Origin: Pararhizobium qamdonense | GTDB lineage: Bacteria; Pseudomonadota; Alphaproteobacteria; Rhizobiales; Rhizobiaceae | Assembly: GCF_029277445.1 (NCBI RefSeq) | Contig: NZ_CP119567.1 | Span: 558,001-622,000, forward strand | DNA length: 64,000 nucleotides | Reading direction: 5' to 3' | In this document: positions 53,109 to 62,127 of the stretch, piece by piece | Layout of the letters: the number at the start of each line of letters is the position of its first letter | How positions within the stretch are numbered: position 1 is the first letter of the stretch | Program-made: the position numbers and the translations under genes | Notes under the pieces: model-generated | What the model was told of the DNA's origin: nothing | Seen by the model: the letters and a program-made list of their open reading frames with translations, nothing else | The model's database searches: none

Positions 53109-53368
53109 ATCTGTTCCGTCTGTTTTCCAAATCGCAGTCCGCACCGGCTGCCCGCGAACGGCTGCAGGTGCTGCTTGCGCATGAACGGGCATCGGCTGGC
53201 GACAGCGACCTCGTCGTCAAATTGCGCGACGAAATTCTCCGGGCGATTTCCAAGCATATGGAGATCGACAGCGAAAAAGTCAGCGTCAAGCTGGAGCGCG
53301 GCATCCAGGTCTCGACACTCGTGGTCGATGTCGAAATCCCCTTCGATGCCACGAGGAAGGCGGCCTAA
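53105..53368 (+). CDS. minE: Cell division topological specificity factor MinE
   Basis: This 87-residue protein stimulates MinD ATPase and drives pole-to-pole oscillation. An N-terminal membrane-binding segment (M-N-L-F-R-L-F), a contact helix around A-R-E-R-L-Q-V-L-L-A-H-E-R, and a beta-rich dimerisation domain are all present. It is translationally coupled to minD by a four-base overlap and is the last gene of the operon. Confidence 0.95.
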   Translation: MNLFRLFSKSQSAPAARERLQVLLAHERASAGDSDLVVKLRDEILRAISKHMEIDSEKVSVKLERGIQVSTLVVDVEIPFDATRKAA

Positions 53369-53499
53369 AAGCCGCTGGCTTCATCTGGCAACATTGCTGA
53401 CCGCCCTCCCCGATAGTCAGTCCCGTGCCGATGCGATTATGGAACCTTTTCCAAGGATGGCGATTGTGCCTGATGCGCGCAATTGTCGAAGGATTCCCC

Positions 53500-53997
53500 A
53501 TGAAAATCGCTCTTATGGCTGCGGTCATCATCGCAGCCTTTTCCCAGCCTGTCCTTGCAGACGAAAGCGGTTTTCTGAAATCGATTGGTGGTGCCTGGTC
53601 AGGCAAGGGCATCGTGATCACGAAAATCGGCTCCTCCCCTGTCAATGTAACATGCGCTTTCACGAGCCGTCCGAGGGGCGCGGCATTGTCCATGACGGGA
53701 CAGTGCCGGGGTCTGCTTGTCGTGCGCCGGGCGGTCTCGGCCGATATCAAGGCAAACGGAGCGACTTACAGCGGTACCTATATCGGCCCGTCAGGACGTC
53801 CCTCGCGGCTTTCCGGGACCAGGCGCGGCGACACGATCAACTTTGCCGTCCGCTGGAGCCGGGAGATCAACGGCGATCGCAGCGCCCAAATGACGATCGA
53901 AAAGATTGGCGCCAAGGGTTTGCGCCTGCGCACGACAGACAAGGATCCGAAGACCGGCCGGAACGTCGTGACCAGCGATATCCGCCTATCGAGGTAG
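53500..53997 (+). CDS. Exported hypothetical protein
   Basis: This 165-residue protein has a signal peptide (cleavage near VLADE, about residue 20) followed by a beta-rich domain with G-G-A-W-S-G-K-G near residue 32 and repeated short strands. It resembles the small secreted lipocalin-like proteins common in rhizobia, but I recognise no named family. Two cysteines (near residues 52 and 68) may form a disulfide. The ATG at 53500 has AAGGA about eight bases upstream. It lies 131 bp after minE and is probably separately transcribed. Confidence 0.72.
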   Translation: MKIALMAAVIIAAFSQPVLADESGFLKSIGGAWSGKGIVITKIGSSPVNVTCAFTSRPRGAALSMTGQCRGLLVVRRAVSADIKANGATYSGTYIGPSGRPSRLSGTRRGDTINFAVRWSREINGDRSAQMTIEKIGAKGLRLRTTDKDPKTGRNVVTSDIRLSR

Positions 53998-54188
53998 CCA
54001 ACATTGGAAGCAGGCTGACGAGTATGGGGCCGTATTCCTAAAGTCTCTACGCGTTCCAACTCTCACGCCTCTGCCTGCGCGCCTGCGGGGGCAAGCCAAA
54101 ACGCCTAGGTTTTGATCTTTTCCGAAAATGCCCCAATTTTAGGCGATTTCATGTTGCGCTCTTTGTTGCGCTGCGTCATGAATGCCGA

Positions 54189-54776
54189 ATGGCTTATCTC
54201 GACCTCACCATTCTTGTCATCGATGAGAACGCGATCCGCGCGTCGATCATCGAGGAAGGATTGCGCGAGGCGGGGCATGCGAATGTGACCGTCGTGCACG
54301 AGGTCAATGGTATTGCGCGGATCATCGAGACGCTGCGGCCCGATGTGATCTTTATCGATCTGGAAAACCCAAATCGCGACATGATGGAGCACCTGTTCCA
54401 GCTGACCCGGACCGTCGGGCGGCCGATCGCCATGTTTGTCGATCGCTCGGACACGGCCTCCATCGAGGCTGCCGTCGATGCCGGCGTCTCCGCCTATATC
54501 GTCGATGGCCTGAAAAAGGAGCGGGTCAAACCGATCCTCGACATGGCCGTCAGCCGTTTCAACGCGTTCTCAAGACTGCAGCGCGAACTGGCGCAGGCGA
54601 AATCGGCGCTTGAAGAGCGCAAGATCGTCGAGCGCGCCAAGGGCATTTTGATGAAGATGCGCGGTCTGTCGGAAGAGCAGGCTTTCGCACTGCTGCGCCA
54701 GACAGCCATGAACGAAAAGAAGAAGATGGCGGACATCGCGCAAAGCGTCGTCACCGCCGCACGGCTTTTGATGTGA
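54189..54776 (+). CDS. nasT: Nitrate-responsive antiterminator NasT (receiver-ANTAR)
   Basis: This 195-residue regulator has an N-terminal receiver-like domain (about residues 1-120; LTILVIDEN, F-I-D-L-E-N-P) and a C-terminal ANTAR RNA-binding domain (about 130-190; ERAKGILMKMRGLSEEQAF). NasT binds the leader RNA of nitrate-assimilation transcripts and lets polymerase read through; without nitrate it is held by NasS. The gene for a NasS-like protein follows by about 34 bp, and a sigma-54 promoter with a long leader lies further downstream. The Shine-Dalgarno is weak. Confidence 0.93.
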   Translation: MAYLDLTILVIDENAIRASIIEEGLREAGHANVTVVHEVNGIARIIETLRPDVIFIDLENPNRDMMEHLFQLTRTVGRPIAMFVDRSDTASIEAAVDAGVSAYIVDGLKKERVKPILDMAVSRFNAFSRLQRELAQAKSALEERKIVERAKGILMKMRGLSEEQAFALLRQTAMNEKKKMADIAQSVVTAARLLM

Positions 54777-54810
54777 CAGCCGGGATGCCCAGGGAGGCAG
54801 TGGAGTGAAC

Positions 54811-56109
54811 ATGATGACGAAATCCACGCATCCGTCCGGCGCACCGCCCGGCGGCAATAGCCAACTGGCGGCGCCTGGACGGCTGACCGGCGAAGGACCG
54901 CGCACCCTGCGCGCCGGGTTCATTCCGCTTGTCGATGCCTCCGTTCTGATTGCAGCCGCCGAATTCGGCTTCGCGCAGAAGGAAGGCATCCTTCTCGATC
55001 TCGTCAAGGACGTGTCCTGGGCCAATGTCCGCGACCGGCTGGCCTTCCGCCAGTTTGACATCGCCCATATGCTGTCGCCCATGCCGGTTGCCTCGATGCT
55101 GGGCCTCGGCTCCAACCCTTCGCCGACCATCACGCCATTTTCGCTGGGGCGTGGCGGTAACGCCATTACGCTTTCGGCCCGGCTCTATGCCCGCATGCGG
55201 CGCGAGGCAGAGCTTCCGGAGACGGCCGGCGCACTGGACAATGCGCGGGCGCTGGCCAAGGTGATCCTTGGCATGAAGGCACGCGGCGAACCGCTGCCAA
55301 CGCTGGGGGTCACCTACCCCTTCTCCTCCCATAACTACGAGTTCCGCTTCTGGCTGGCCGCCGGCGGCATCGATCCGGATAAGGATGTCAAACTCGTCGT
55401 CGTGCCGCCGCCGATGACATCGGACGCACTGGCAGCTGGTGCCATCGATGGCTTTTGCGTTGGCGCGCCCTGGAATATGGTCGCGTCCGAGCGCGGCGTC
55501 GGCCGCATCGTCGCCGCCAAACAGGATATATGGCCGTCAGCACCGGAAAAGGTGATCGGCATGCGGCCGGAATGGGCAGAAACTCACCCGGAAACCGTCT
55601 CACGGCTGATCGTGGCGCTCGATGCCGCCGCGCGCTGGTGTGATGACCCGGTCAATCATGATGCGCTATCTGAGGCACTGGCCGACAGCCGCTATATCTC
55701 CGCCCCGGTCGATATTATCCGCCGGGTTCTCGCTGGCGAATTCAACCTTGATGCCGAGGGCAACAGGCGCATCATCACCAACTACTTCACCTTCCATGCG
55801 GGCGCGGCCAATTACCCGCGGCCGAGCCAGGCGCTTTGGCTTTACAGCCAGATGATCCGCTGGGGTCAGACCGATTTTTCGCCTGAGGGTGGGACGGCGG
55901 CGGCCTCCGCCTATAGGCCGGATATCTACCGCCATGCGCTTGGCGCGGAGGCTTGCCCGGCAGAGGCAGACATGGCTATCGAGGGCGCTGCAGACGGTGA
56001 CCGCTTCATGGATGGCCAGGTCTTCGATCCCGGGCGGATCGCCGATTACGTCGCGGGATTTCCGGTCAAGACAGTCCTGCGCGACGGCCGTTTCGGCGAT
56101 GACATTTGA
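54811..56109 (+). CDS. nasS: Nitrate sensor NasS (NrtA-like, no signal peptide)
   Basis: The roughly 432-residue protein belongs to the CmpA/NrtA nitrate-binding family, with HMLSPMP, an R-F-W-L-A-A-G-G-I-D-P-D segment and F-C-V-G-A-P-W-N. Unlike NrtA, it has no signal peptide or lipobox, only a hydrophilic N-terminal tail of about 30 residues, as expected for cytoplasmic NasS. NasS binds nitrate and releases NasT. The ATG at 54811 has GGAG five bases upstream; GTG at 54805 and ATG at 54814 are close alternatives. It is co-transcribed with nasT. Confidence 0.88.
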   Translation: MMTKSTHPSGAPPGGNSQLAAPGRLTGEGPRTLRAGFIPLVDASVLIAAAEFGFAQKEGILLDLVKDVSWANVRDRLAFRQFDIAHMLSPMPVASMLGLGSNPSPTITPFSLGRGGNAITLSARLYARMRREAELPETAGALDNARALAKVILGMKARGEPLPTLGVTYPFSSHNYEFRFWLAAGGIDPDKDVKLVVVPPPMTSDALAAGAIDGFCVGAPWNMVASERGVGRIVAAKQDIWPSAPEKVIGMRPEWAETHPETVSRLIVALDAAARWCDDPVNHDALSEALADSRYISAPVDIIRRVLAGEFNLDAEGNRRIITNYFTFHAGAANYPRPSQALWLYSQMIRWGQTDFSPEGGTAAASAYRPDIYRHALGAEACPAEADMAIEGAADGDRFMDGQVFDPGRIADYVAGFPVKTVLRDGRFGDDI

Positions 56110-56117
56110 CCCCCAGC

Positions 56118-56136
56118 ATTTTGCATTGCACAAAAT
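56118..56136. promoter_or_regulatory. NtrC-like enhancer site 1
   Basis: ATTTTGCATTGCACAAAAT has perfect ATTTTG/CAAAAT arms and contains a GCAC half-site. Its GCACAAAAT is the exact inverse of ATTTTGTGC at 56204-56212. It is about 140 bp upstream of the sigma-54 promoter, a normal NtrC distance. Confidence 0.45.
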
Positions 56137-56200
56137 TTCTCCGGACACGTCAGCACCGCAAAAGCAAACGCTGAAAAATTTTGCAACATAAAGTCATGAT

Positions 56201-56211
56201 CACATTTTGTG
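56201..56211. promoter_or_regulatory. NtrC-like enhancer site 2
   Basis: CACATTTTGTG (CACA/TGTG around TTT) is close to the GCAC-rich dyad bound by NtrC. It is about 63 bp upstream of the sigma-54 promoter and mirrors site 1. Confidence 0.45.
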
Positions 56212-56273
56212 CGACCATATGATTTTCATGGGAAACCCATCCATTTCAATGGGATAGATTTTTCGTTCGAAAC

Positions 56274-56289
56274 TGGCACAGCCATTGCA
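56274..56289 (+). promoter_or_regulatory. Sigma-54 (-24/-12) promoter of the nitrate assimilation operon
   Basis: TGGCACAGCCATTGCA matches TGGCAC-N5-TTGCA at every conserved position. Transcription would begin near 56300, leaving a leader of about 180 nt before nrtA. It fits NtrC control of nrtA-nrtB-nrtD-nirB-nirD-nasA. Confidence 0.85.
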
Positions 56290-56299
56290 TGACATAAAT

Positions 56300-56482
56300 C
56301 GCAGCGGTCAATGGCGATCGCGGCGAGCCGAACCCAAGACTGGCGTTCGCACAGACATCGACGTCGTAAGGTTTTTGCAGTCCGGGATGAAATTTCTCCC
56401 GGCGGGTGCAATCTCCGAGCGGCGTTTTTTTATTGCCAAATTTCCGGCCCGTCACAGTCCCCGCAACCACAGGGAAGAAACC
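56300..56482 (+). promoter_or_regulatory. Structured 5' leader of nrtA, likely NasT antitermination target
   Basis: The leader contains a two-part hairpin (TTGCA + CCGGGA at 56375-56387 pairing with TCCCGG + TGCAA at 56397-56411), followed by a run of seven T at 56425-56431. This looks like a read-through control element in the correct place for NasT. The U-tract is 13 bases beyond the stem and I could not draw two clear ANTAR hexaloop hairpins by eye, so the structure needs folding. With the enhancers and promoter upstream, this fills the 373-bp gap from 56110. Confidence 0.5.
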
Positions 56483-57781
56483 ATGACATTTACTTTGAGC
56501 AACGGCATGACCCGCCGCACTCTTCTCAAGACGACTGCGGCAGCGGCCTTGTTCACCGCTATCAAGACCACTTTCCCGTCGGGCGCTTTCGCAGCCACTG
56601 CCGGTCCGGAAGTCACCGGTGTCAAGCTCGGCTATATCGCGCTGACCGATGCGGCCGCGCTGGTGATCGCAAAGGAAAAGGGCTTTTTCGAAAAGCATGG
56701 CTTGCCGGATGTCGAGGTTGCCAAGCAGGCCTCCTGGGGTGCGACGCGCGACAACCTGGTGCTGGGCGGTGCCGCAAATGGCATCGATGGTGCACATATC
56801 CTCTCGCCCATGCCCTACCTGATGCATGCCGGCAAGGTTACGCAAAACAATGTCCCGGTGCCGATGGCAATCCTTGCCCGGCTCAACTGTGACGGCCAGG
56901 CAATCTCAGTCGGCAAGGACTATGCCGATACCGGCGTTCAGCTCGATGCCTCCAAGCTGAAGGCAGCCTTTGCGAAAAAGAAGGCCGACGGCGGCGACAT
57001 CAAAGTGGCGATGACCTTCCCCGGCGGCACGCATGACCTGTGGCTGCGCTATTGGCTGGCCGCCGGCGGCATCGATCCCGACAAGGACGTCTCCACCATC
57101 GTCGTGCCGCCGCCGCAGATGGTGGCCAATATGAAGGTCGGCAATATGGACGCGTTCTGCGTCGGCGAGCCGTGGAACGAGCAGCTGGTCAACCAAGGCA
57201 TCGGCTTTACCGCAGCCTCCACCGGCGAAATCTGGAAGGGTCACCCGGAAAAGGCGCTCGGGCTTCGCGCCGATTGGGTCGAGAAAAACCCCAATGCCGC
57301 CAAGGCACTGATGATGGCGGTTATGGAGGCCCAGATCTGGTGCGAGAGCATGGACAACAAGGACGAAATGGCCGCGATCGTCGGCCGGCGCCAATGGTTC
57401 AATGTGCCTGCAAAAGACATTATCGGCCGGTTGAAGGGCAACATCAACTACGGCAATGGCCGTGTCGCCGATGGTACCGATCTTCAGATGAAGTTCTGGG
57501 CGAACGGCGCATCCTACCCGTTCAAGTCCCACGACACCTGGTTCATCGCCGAGAACATCCGCTGGGGCAAATTCGCGCCGGATACGGACATCAAGGCACT
57601 GGTCGATCAGGTGAACCGCGAAGATATCTGGCGCGCTGCTGCCGCAGACCTCGGCATTGCCGCCACCGATATTCCCGCCACCACCTCGCGCGGCACGGAA
57701 ACCTTCTTCGACGGCAAGGTCTTCGATCCGGAAAACCCGTCCGCCTATCTCGACAGCCTGCCGATCAAGGCTGCGTCCTGA
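56483..57781 (+). CDS. nrtA: Nitrate ABC transporter substrate-binding protein NrtA
   Basis: This 432-residue periplasmic nitrate/nitrite binding protein has a twin-arginine signal (MTRRTLLKTTAAAALF at about residues 9-24; cleavage near AFAAT). The CmpA/NrtA fold follows, with HILSPMPYL, R-Y-W-L-A-A-G-G-I-D-P-D and F-C-V-G-E-P-W-N-E as nitrate-site segments also seen in the NasS gene upstream. The two are paralogues, exported and cytoplasmic. The ATG has AGGGA about eight bases upstream. It is the first gene behind the sigma-54 promoter and leader. Confidence 0.93.
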   Translation: MTFTLSNGMTRRTLLKTTAAAALFTAIKTTFPSGAFAATAGPEVTGVKLGYIALTDAAALVIAKEKGFFEKHGLPDVEVAKQASWGATRDNLVLGGAANGIDGAHILSPMPYLMHAGKVTQNNVPVPMAILARLNCDGQAISVGKDYADTGVQLDASKLKAAFAKKKADGGDIKVAMTFPGGTHDLWLRYWLAAGGIDPDKDVSTIVVPPPQMVANMKVGNMDAFCVGEPWNEQLVNQGIGFTAASTGEIWKGHPEKALGLRADWVEKNPNAAKALMMAVMEAQIWCESMDNKDEMAAIVGRRQWFNVPAKDIIGRLKGNINYGNGRVADGTDLQMKFWANGASYPFKSHDTWFIAENIRWGKFAPDTDIKALVDQVNREDIWRAAAADLGIAATDIPATTSRGTETFFDGKVFDPENPSAYLDSLPIKAAS

Positions 57782-57811
57782 TGGGGTTCTCAATGACAGT
57801 TGCGGGCACTG

Positions 57812-57922
57812 CCCCTCACCCTAGCCTTCTCCCCGCACGCGGGGAGAGGGGACGACGCAACGAGCCGCTTCCTCCTTCGCCTCGCGTGCGGGGAGAAGGT
57901 GCCCGCAAGGGCGGATGAGGGG
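57812..57922. repeat. RIME-like palindromic intergenic repeat
   Basis: A 111-bp element is bounded by CCCCTCA and TGAGGGG, with inner arms built from CTTCTCCCCGC and GCGGGGAGAAGG. The same modules recur at 62517-62659. The size and palindromic layout match the Rhizobium intergenic mosaic elements (RIME). It sits between nrtA and nrtB within the operon, where it could form a strong RNA hairpin. Confidence 0.78.
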
Positions 57923-57962
57923 CTCACCAACACAGCCGGATTCACGATCGAGGACGAAGACG

Positions 57963-58856
57963 ATGACAGCAGCTGCCCATAAAGAACGCCCAACAATACT
58001 GCCGGCAATATCCAAAAACGGTCAGGTCATCGCCCTGCCCGGCAGGCCCACCGCAAAATTCAACGCCGGAAAAATGGCAACCGCAATGGCGCGCAACGTC
58101 GTGCCGCCGCTGGTCGTTCTCGCCGTTCTCATGGCCGTCTGGCAGGTTCTCTGTTCGGAGGTGGGCGCGACGCTGCCGCCGCCATCGCAGGTCTGGCAGG
58201 AAAGCTACGACCTGATCGCCTATCCGTTTTTCAACTACGGATCGCAGGATATCGGCCTTGGCTGGCGTGTGCTGATCTCGCTGCAACGGGTCGCCTATGG
58301 CTTCGGCCTCGCCGCCGTCACCGGCGTCCTCGTCGGCGCGCTGATCGGCCAGTCGATCTGGGCGATGCGGGGTCTCGATCCGATCTTCCAGATCCTGCGC
58401 ACCGTGCCGCCGCTCGCCTGGCTGCCGCTATCGCTGGCCGCATTCCAGGATTCCAACCCGTCGGCGATCTTCGTGATCTTCATCACCTCCATCTGGCCGG
58501 TGATCATCAACACCGCCGTCGGCGTGCGCAACATCCCGCAGGATTACCGCAACGTCGCCAAGGTGCTGTGTCTCAACCAGGTCGAGTTCTTCTTCAAGAT
58601 CATGCTGCCCTCTGCCGCTCCTTACATCTTCACGGGTCTGCGCATCGGCATTGGCCTCTCCTGGCTCGCCATCGTCGCGGCGGAAATGCTGACCGGCGGC
58701 GTCGGCATCGGTTTCTTCATCTGGGATGCGTGGAACTCGTCGCGCCTGCCCGACATCATCGTCGCGCTGGCCTATATCGGCGTCGTCGGGTTCATCCTCG
58801 ACAAGCTGGTTTCGGCTGTCGGTACCATCGTCACGCGCGGCGCCTCGGCAGCTTAA
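57963..58856 (+). CDS. nrtB: Nitrate ABC transporter permease NrtB
   Basis: The 297-residue inner-membrane permease has five or six hydrophobic segments and the EAA-type loop (AKVLCLNQVEFFFKIMLPSAAP) of the NrtB/SsuC/TauC family. It imports nitrate with NrtA and NrtD. An ATG at 57963 (MTAAAHKERP) fits the family start; the longer frame from 57915 would read into the RIME-like repeat. It follows nrtA after 181 bp that hold this repeat and lies 12 bp before nrtD. Confidence 0.92.
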   Translation: MTAAAHKERPTILPAISKNGQVIALPGRPTAKFNAGKMATAMARNVVPPLVVLAVLMAVWQVLCSEVGATLPPPSQVWQESYDLIAYPFFNYGSQDIGLGWRVLISLQRVAYGFGLAAVTGVLVGALIGQSIWAMRGLDPIFQILRTVPPLAWLPLSLAAFQDSNPSAIFVIFITSIWPVIINTAVGVRNIPQDYRNVAKVLCLNQVEFFFKIMLPSAAPYIFTGLRIGIGLSWLAIVAAEMLTGGVGIGFFIWDAWNSSRLPDIIVALAYIGVVGFILDKLVSAVGTIVTRGASAA

Positions 58857-58868
58857 GGAGCATCGATC

Positions 58869-59666
58869 ATGGACACCTATCTCAAGCTCGACCATATCGA
58901 CAAATATTTCGACCGGGCGGGCAGCCGCACCGAGGTCCTCAAGGGCATCAACCTGACGATCGCCAAGGGCGAGTTCGTCTCCATCATCGGCCATTCCGGC
59001 TGCGGAAAGTCGACATTGCTCAATCTCATCGCCGGGCTGACGCCGGTCTCGGCGGGCGCTGTGCTTCTCGAAAACCGCGAGGTCAATGCGCCGGGCCCCG
59101 AACGCGCCGTCGTCTTCCAGAACCACAGCCTTCTGCCCTGGCTGACCGTCTATGAGAACGTCAATCTCGCCGTCTCCAAGGTGTTCGGCCGCAGTAAAAC
59201 GAAGACGGAGCGTCATGACTGGGTCATGGCCAATCTCGATCTCGTGCAGATGGCCCATGCCAAGGACAAACGACCTTCGGAAATCTCAGGTGGCATGAAA
59301 CAGCGCGTCGGCATTGCCCGCGCGCTTGCCATGGAGCCGAAGATCCTGTTGCTCGACGAGCCCTTCGGCGCGCTCGATGCATTGACCCGCGCGCATCTGC
59401 AGGACGCGGTGATGGACATTCATCTTCGGCTTGGCAACACCATGCTGATGATCACCCACGATGTCGATGAGGCGGTGCTCCTGTCCGACCGGATCGTGAT
59501 GATGACCAATGGCCCGGCAGCCTCCATCGGCGAGGTGCTCGACGTGCCGATCGCCCGGCCCCGCGCCCGCATCGAGCTGGCCTCGGACCGGACCTATCTC
59601 AAATGCCGCGAGGCCGTGCTGAAATTTCTCTACGAGCGTCACCGCTTCGTCGAAGCTGCGGAGTAA
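58869..59666 (+). CDS. nrtD: Nitrate ABC transporter ATP-binding protein NrtD
   Basis: This 265-residue single-domain ATPase has GHSGCGKST (Walker A, about residues 40-48), SGGMKQR (signature, about 138-144) and LLLDEPFGALD (Walker B). It lacks the C-terminal NrtA-like domain of cyanobacterial NrtC, so NrtD is the better name. It energises nitrate uptake by NrtB. The ATG has AAGGAG nine bases upstream. nirB starts 5 bp downstream. Confidence 0.93.
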   Translation: MDTYLKLDHIDKYFDRAGSRTEVLKGINLTIAKGEFVSIIGHSGCGKSTLLNLIAGLTPVSAGAVLLENREVNAPGPERAVVFQNHSLLPWLTVYENVNLAVSKVFGRSKTKTERHDWVMANLDLVQMAHAKDKRPSEISGGMKQRVGIARALAMEPKILLLDEPFGALDALTRAHLQDAVMDIHLRLGNTMLMITHDVDEAVLLSDRIVMMTNGPAASIGEVLDVPIARPRARIELASDRTYLKCREAVLKFLYERHRFVEAAE

Positions 59667-59671
59667 CCGGA

Positions 59672-62122
59672 ATGACCCAGAAACTCGTTATCATCGGCAA
59701 TGGCATGGCACCCGGCCGCATGCTGGAGCACCTGCTCGAACAGGCACCGGGGAAATATACGGTCACGATCTTCAACGCCGAACCGCGCGTCAACTATGAC
59801 CGCATCATGCTCTCGCCCGTGCTGTCGGGCGAAAAGACCTATGAGCAAATCGTCATTCACGGCGACGGCTGGTATATCGAGCATGGCATCACGCTCTACA
59901 AAGGCCACCGGATCGTTGCGATTGATCGCGCGGCCAAGTCGGTCACCTCCGACCATGGCGTCACCGAAAGCTACGACAAGCTGGTGATCGCCACCGGCTC
60001 CACCCCCTTCATCATTCCGGTTCCCGGCAAGGACCTTCCGGGCGTCATTACCTATCGCGACATCGACGATGTGCAAGCCATGCTGCTCGCCGCCCAGTCG
60101 CGCGAAAAAGCCATCGTTATCGGTGGCGGTCTTTTGGGTCTTGAGGCGGCGGCGGGCCTCAATTCCCGTGGCATGGACGTCACCGTTCTGCATGTCACGC
60201 CCACCCTGATGGACCGCCAGCTTGATCCGGCCGCCGGTTATTTGCTGCAGCGTGCGCTTGAGGACCGTGGCATCAAGGTTATCTGCAAGGCCAACACGAA
60301 AGCCATCATCGGCAATGGAAAGGTCGAGGGTATCGAACTCGACAACGGCACGATCATCCCGGCGACCCTCGTCGTCATGGCCGTGGGCATCCGGCCCAGC
60401 GCCGGACTAGCGAAAGAGGCCGGTCTTGCGGTCAATCGCGGCATCGTTGTCGATGCCGGCATGCAGACCTCCGATGGTGATATCCTGGCGCTCGGCGAAT
60501 GCGCCGAGGTCGATGGCATGGTCTATGGTCTCGTTGCGCCGCTTTACGAAATGGCCCGTATTGCCGCGTCGCATCTGGCCGGCGACCGCACCCCCGCCTT
60601 CGTGCATTCCGACACGCCAACCAAGCTGAAAGTCACCGGCATCAATCTGTTTTCGCTTGGCGATTTCGCAGAAGGCGAGGACCGCGACGAGATCGTGCTG
60701 CGCGACGCCACCGCCGGTGTCTACAAGCGGCTGGTGCTGAAGGATAACCGTATCATCGGGACCGTGCTCTACGGCGAAACGGCCGATGGCGCCTGGTTCA
60801 ACGACCTGAAGAAGAAAGCCACCGATATCTCCGAAATGCGCGAAACGCTCATTTTCGGCCAGGCCTACCAGGGAGGGTCACCGCTGGACCCTACGGCGGC
60901 CGTTGCAGCCTTGCCGGATGATGCGGAAATCTGCGGCTGCAACGGCGTCTGCAAGGGCAAGATCACCACGGCGATCACCGGCAAGGGGCTGACCTCGCTC
61001 GACGACGTCCGCGCCCATACCAAGGCGTCGGCCTCCTGCGGCTCGTGCACCGGGCTGGTCGAGCAGCTGATGACGATCACGCTGGGCGATGCCTATAATC
61101 CAAAGGCCGTTCAACCGATGTGCGGCTGTACGGAGCTCGGTCACGACGATGTGCGCCGCCTGATCAAGGCAAAGGGCTTAAAGACCATTCCGGCTGTCAT
61201 GCAGGAACTGGAGTGGAAGACCTCCTGCGGCTGCGCCAAATGCCGCCCGGCGCTCAACTATTACCTCGTCTGCGACTGGCCCGATGAATATGCCGACGAC
61301 TACCAGTCGCGCTTCATCAACGAACGTGTCCACGCCAATATCCAGAAGGACGGGACCTATTCGGTGGTTCCGCGCATGTGGGGCGGCGTGACCAATGCCG
61401 GCGAGCTGCGCGCGATTGCCGACGTCGTCGACAAGTTCGAGATCCCCCTGGTGAAGGTGACGGGCGGGCAGCGCATCGACCTTCTCGGCATCGAGAAGGA
61501 GGACCTGCCGGCCGTCTGGGCCGATCTCGGCAAGGCCGGCTTCATCTCCGGCCAGGCCTATGCCAAGGGTCTGCGCACGGTCAAGACCTGCGTGGGGTCC
61601 GACTGGTGCCGCTTCGGCACGCAGGATTCGACCGGGCTCGGCATTCGCATCGAAAAGTTCATGTGGGGTTCCTGGACACCGGCCAAGCTGAAACTCGCGG
61701 TCTCCGGCTGTCCGCGAAACTGCGCCGAGGCCACCTGCAAGGATATCGGCGTCATCTGCGTCGATAGCGGCTTCGAACTTCATTTTGCCGGTGCCGCCGG
61801 GCTCGACATCAAGGGCACCGAAGTGCTGGGCCTCGTCAAGACCGAGGATGAGGCGCTGCAATATATCGTGGCGCTCACCCAGATGTACCGCGAACAGGGC
61901 CGCTATCTCGAGCGCATCTACAAATGGGCAAAGCGCATCGGCCTCGATGAAATCCGCCGCCAGATCATGGGCGATGCCGGCAAGCGCCAGGCCTATTACG
62001 ACCGTTTCGTCTTTTCGCAAAAATTCGCCCAGGTCGATCCCTGGTCGGAGCGTGTCTCCGGCAAGGACAAGCACGAATTCCGGCCGATGGCGACGGTCGG
62101 TTATCCGGAGGCTGCGGAGTGA
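59672..62122 (+). CDS. nirB: Nitrite reductase [NAD(P)H] large subunit NirB
   Basis: The 816-residue cytoplasmic enzyme reduces nitrite to ammonium with six electrons. Domains in order: FAD/NAD-binding reductase (about 1-400; VIIGNGMAPG), a BFD-like [2Fe-2S] domain (about 425-480; CGCNGVCKGK, CGSC), a second Cys-rich segment (CGCAKC), and the sirohaem/[4Fe-4S] half-domains (about 550-810) with cluster ligands in TCVGSDWCRFG and GCPRNCAEATC. The length is normal. The ATG at 59672 has GGAG nine bases upstream and lies 5 bp after nrtD. Its end overlaps the nirD start region. Confidence 0.96.
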   Translation: MTQKLVIIGNGMAPGRMLEHLLEQAPGKYTVTIFNAEPRVNYDRIMLSPVLSGEKTYEQIVIHGDGWYIEHGITLYKGHRIVAIDRAAKSVTSDHGVTESYDKLVIATGSTPFIIPVPGKDLPGVITYRDIDDVQAMLLAAQSREKAIVIGGGLLGLEAAAGLNSRGMDVTVLHVTPTLMDRQLDPAAGYLLQRALEDRGIKVICKANTKAIIGNGKVEGIELDNGTIIPATLVVMAVGIRPSAGLAKEAGLAVNRGIVVDAGMQTSDGDILALGECAEVDGMVYGLVAPLYEMARIAASHLAGDRTPAFVHSDTPTKLKVTGINLFSLGDFAEGEDRDEIVLRDATAGVYKRLVLKDNRIIGTVLYGETADGAWFNDLKKKATDISEMRETLIFGQAYQGGSPLDPTAAVAALPDDAEICGCNGVCKGKITTAITGKGLTSLDDVRAHTKASASCGSCTGLVEQLMTITLGDAYNPKAVQPMCGCTELGHDDVRRLIKAKGLKTIPAVMQELEWKTSCGCAKCRPALNYYLVCDWPDEYADDYQSRFINERVHANIQKDGTYSVVPRMWGGVTNAGELRAIADVVDKFEIPLVKVTGGQRIDLLGIEKEDLPAVWADLGKAGFISGQAYAKGLRTVKTCVGSDWCRFGTQDSTGLGIRIEKFMWGSWTPAKLKLAVSGCPRNCAEATCKDIGVICVDSGFELHFAGAAGLDIKGTEVLGLVKTEDEALQYIVALTQMYREQGRYLERIYKWAKRIGLDEIRRQIMGDAGKRQAYYDRFVFSQKFAQVDPWSERVSGKDKHEFRPMATVGYPEAAE

Positions 62123-62127
62123 TGACG

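Noticed and set aside
56425..56431. Classical intrinsic terminator in the nrtA leader
   Set aside because: The T7 tract is 13 bases beyond the strong hairpin and I found no stem abutting it, so I list the area as a regulatory leader rather than a terminator.
57812..57922. CRISPR or IS-derived repeat
   Set aside because: It is a single palindromic mosaic element without regular spacers, target duplications or transposase; RIME-like is the better description.
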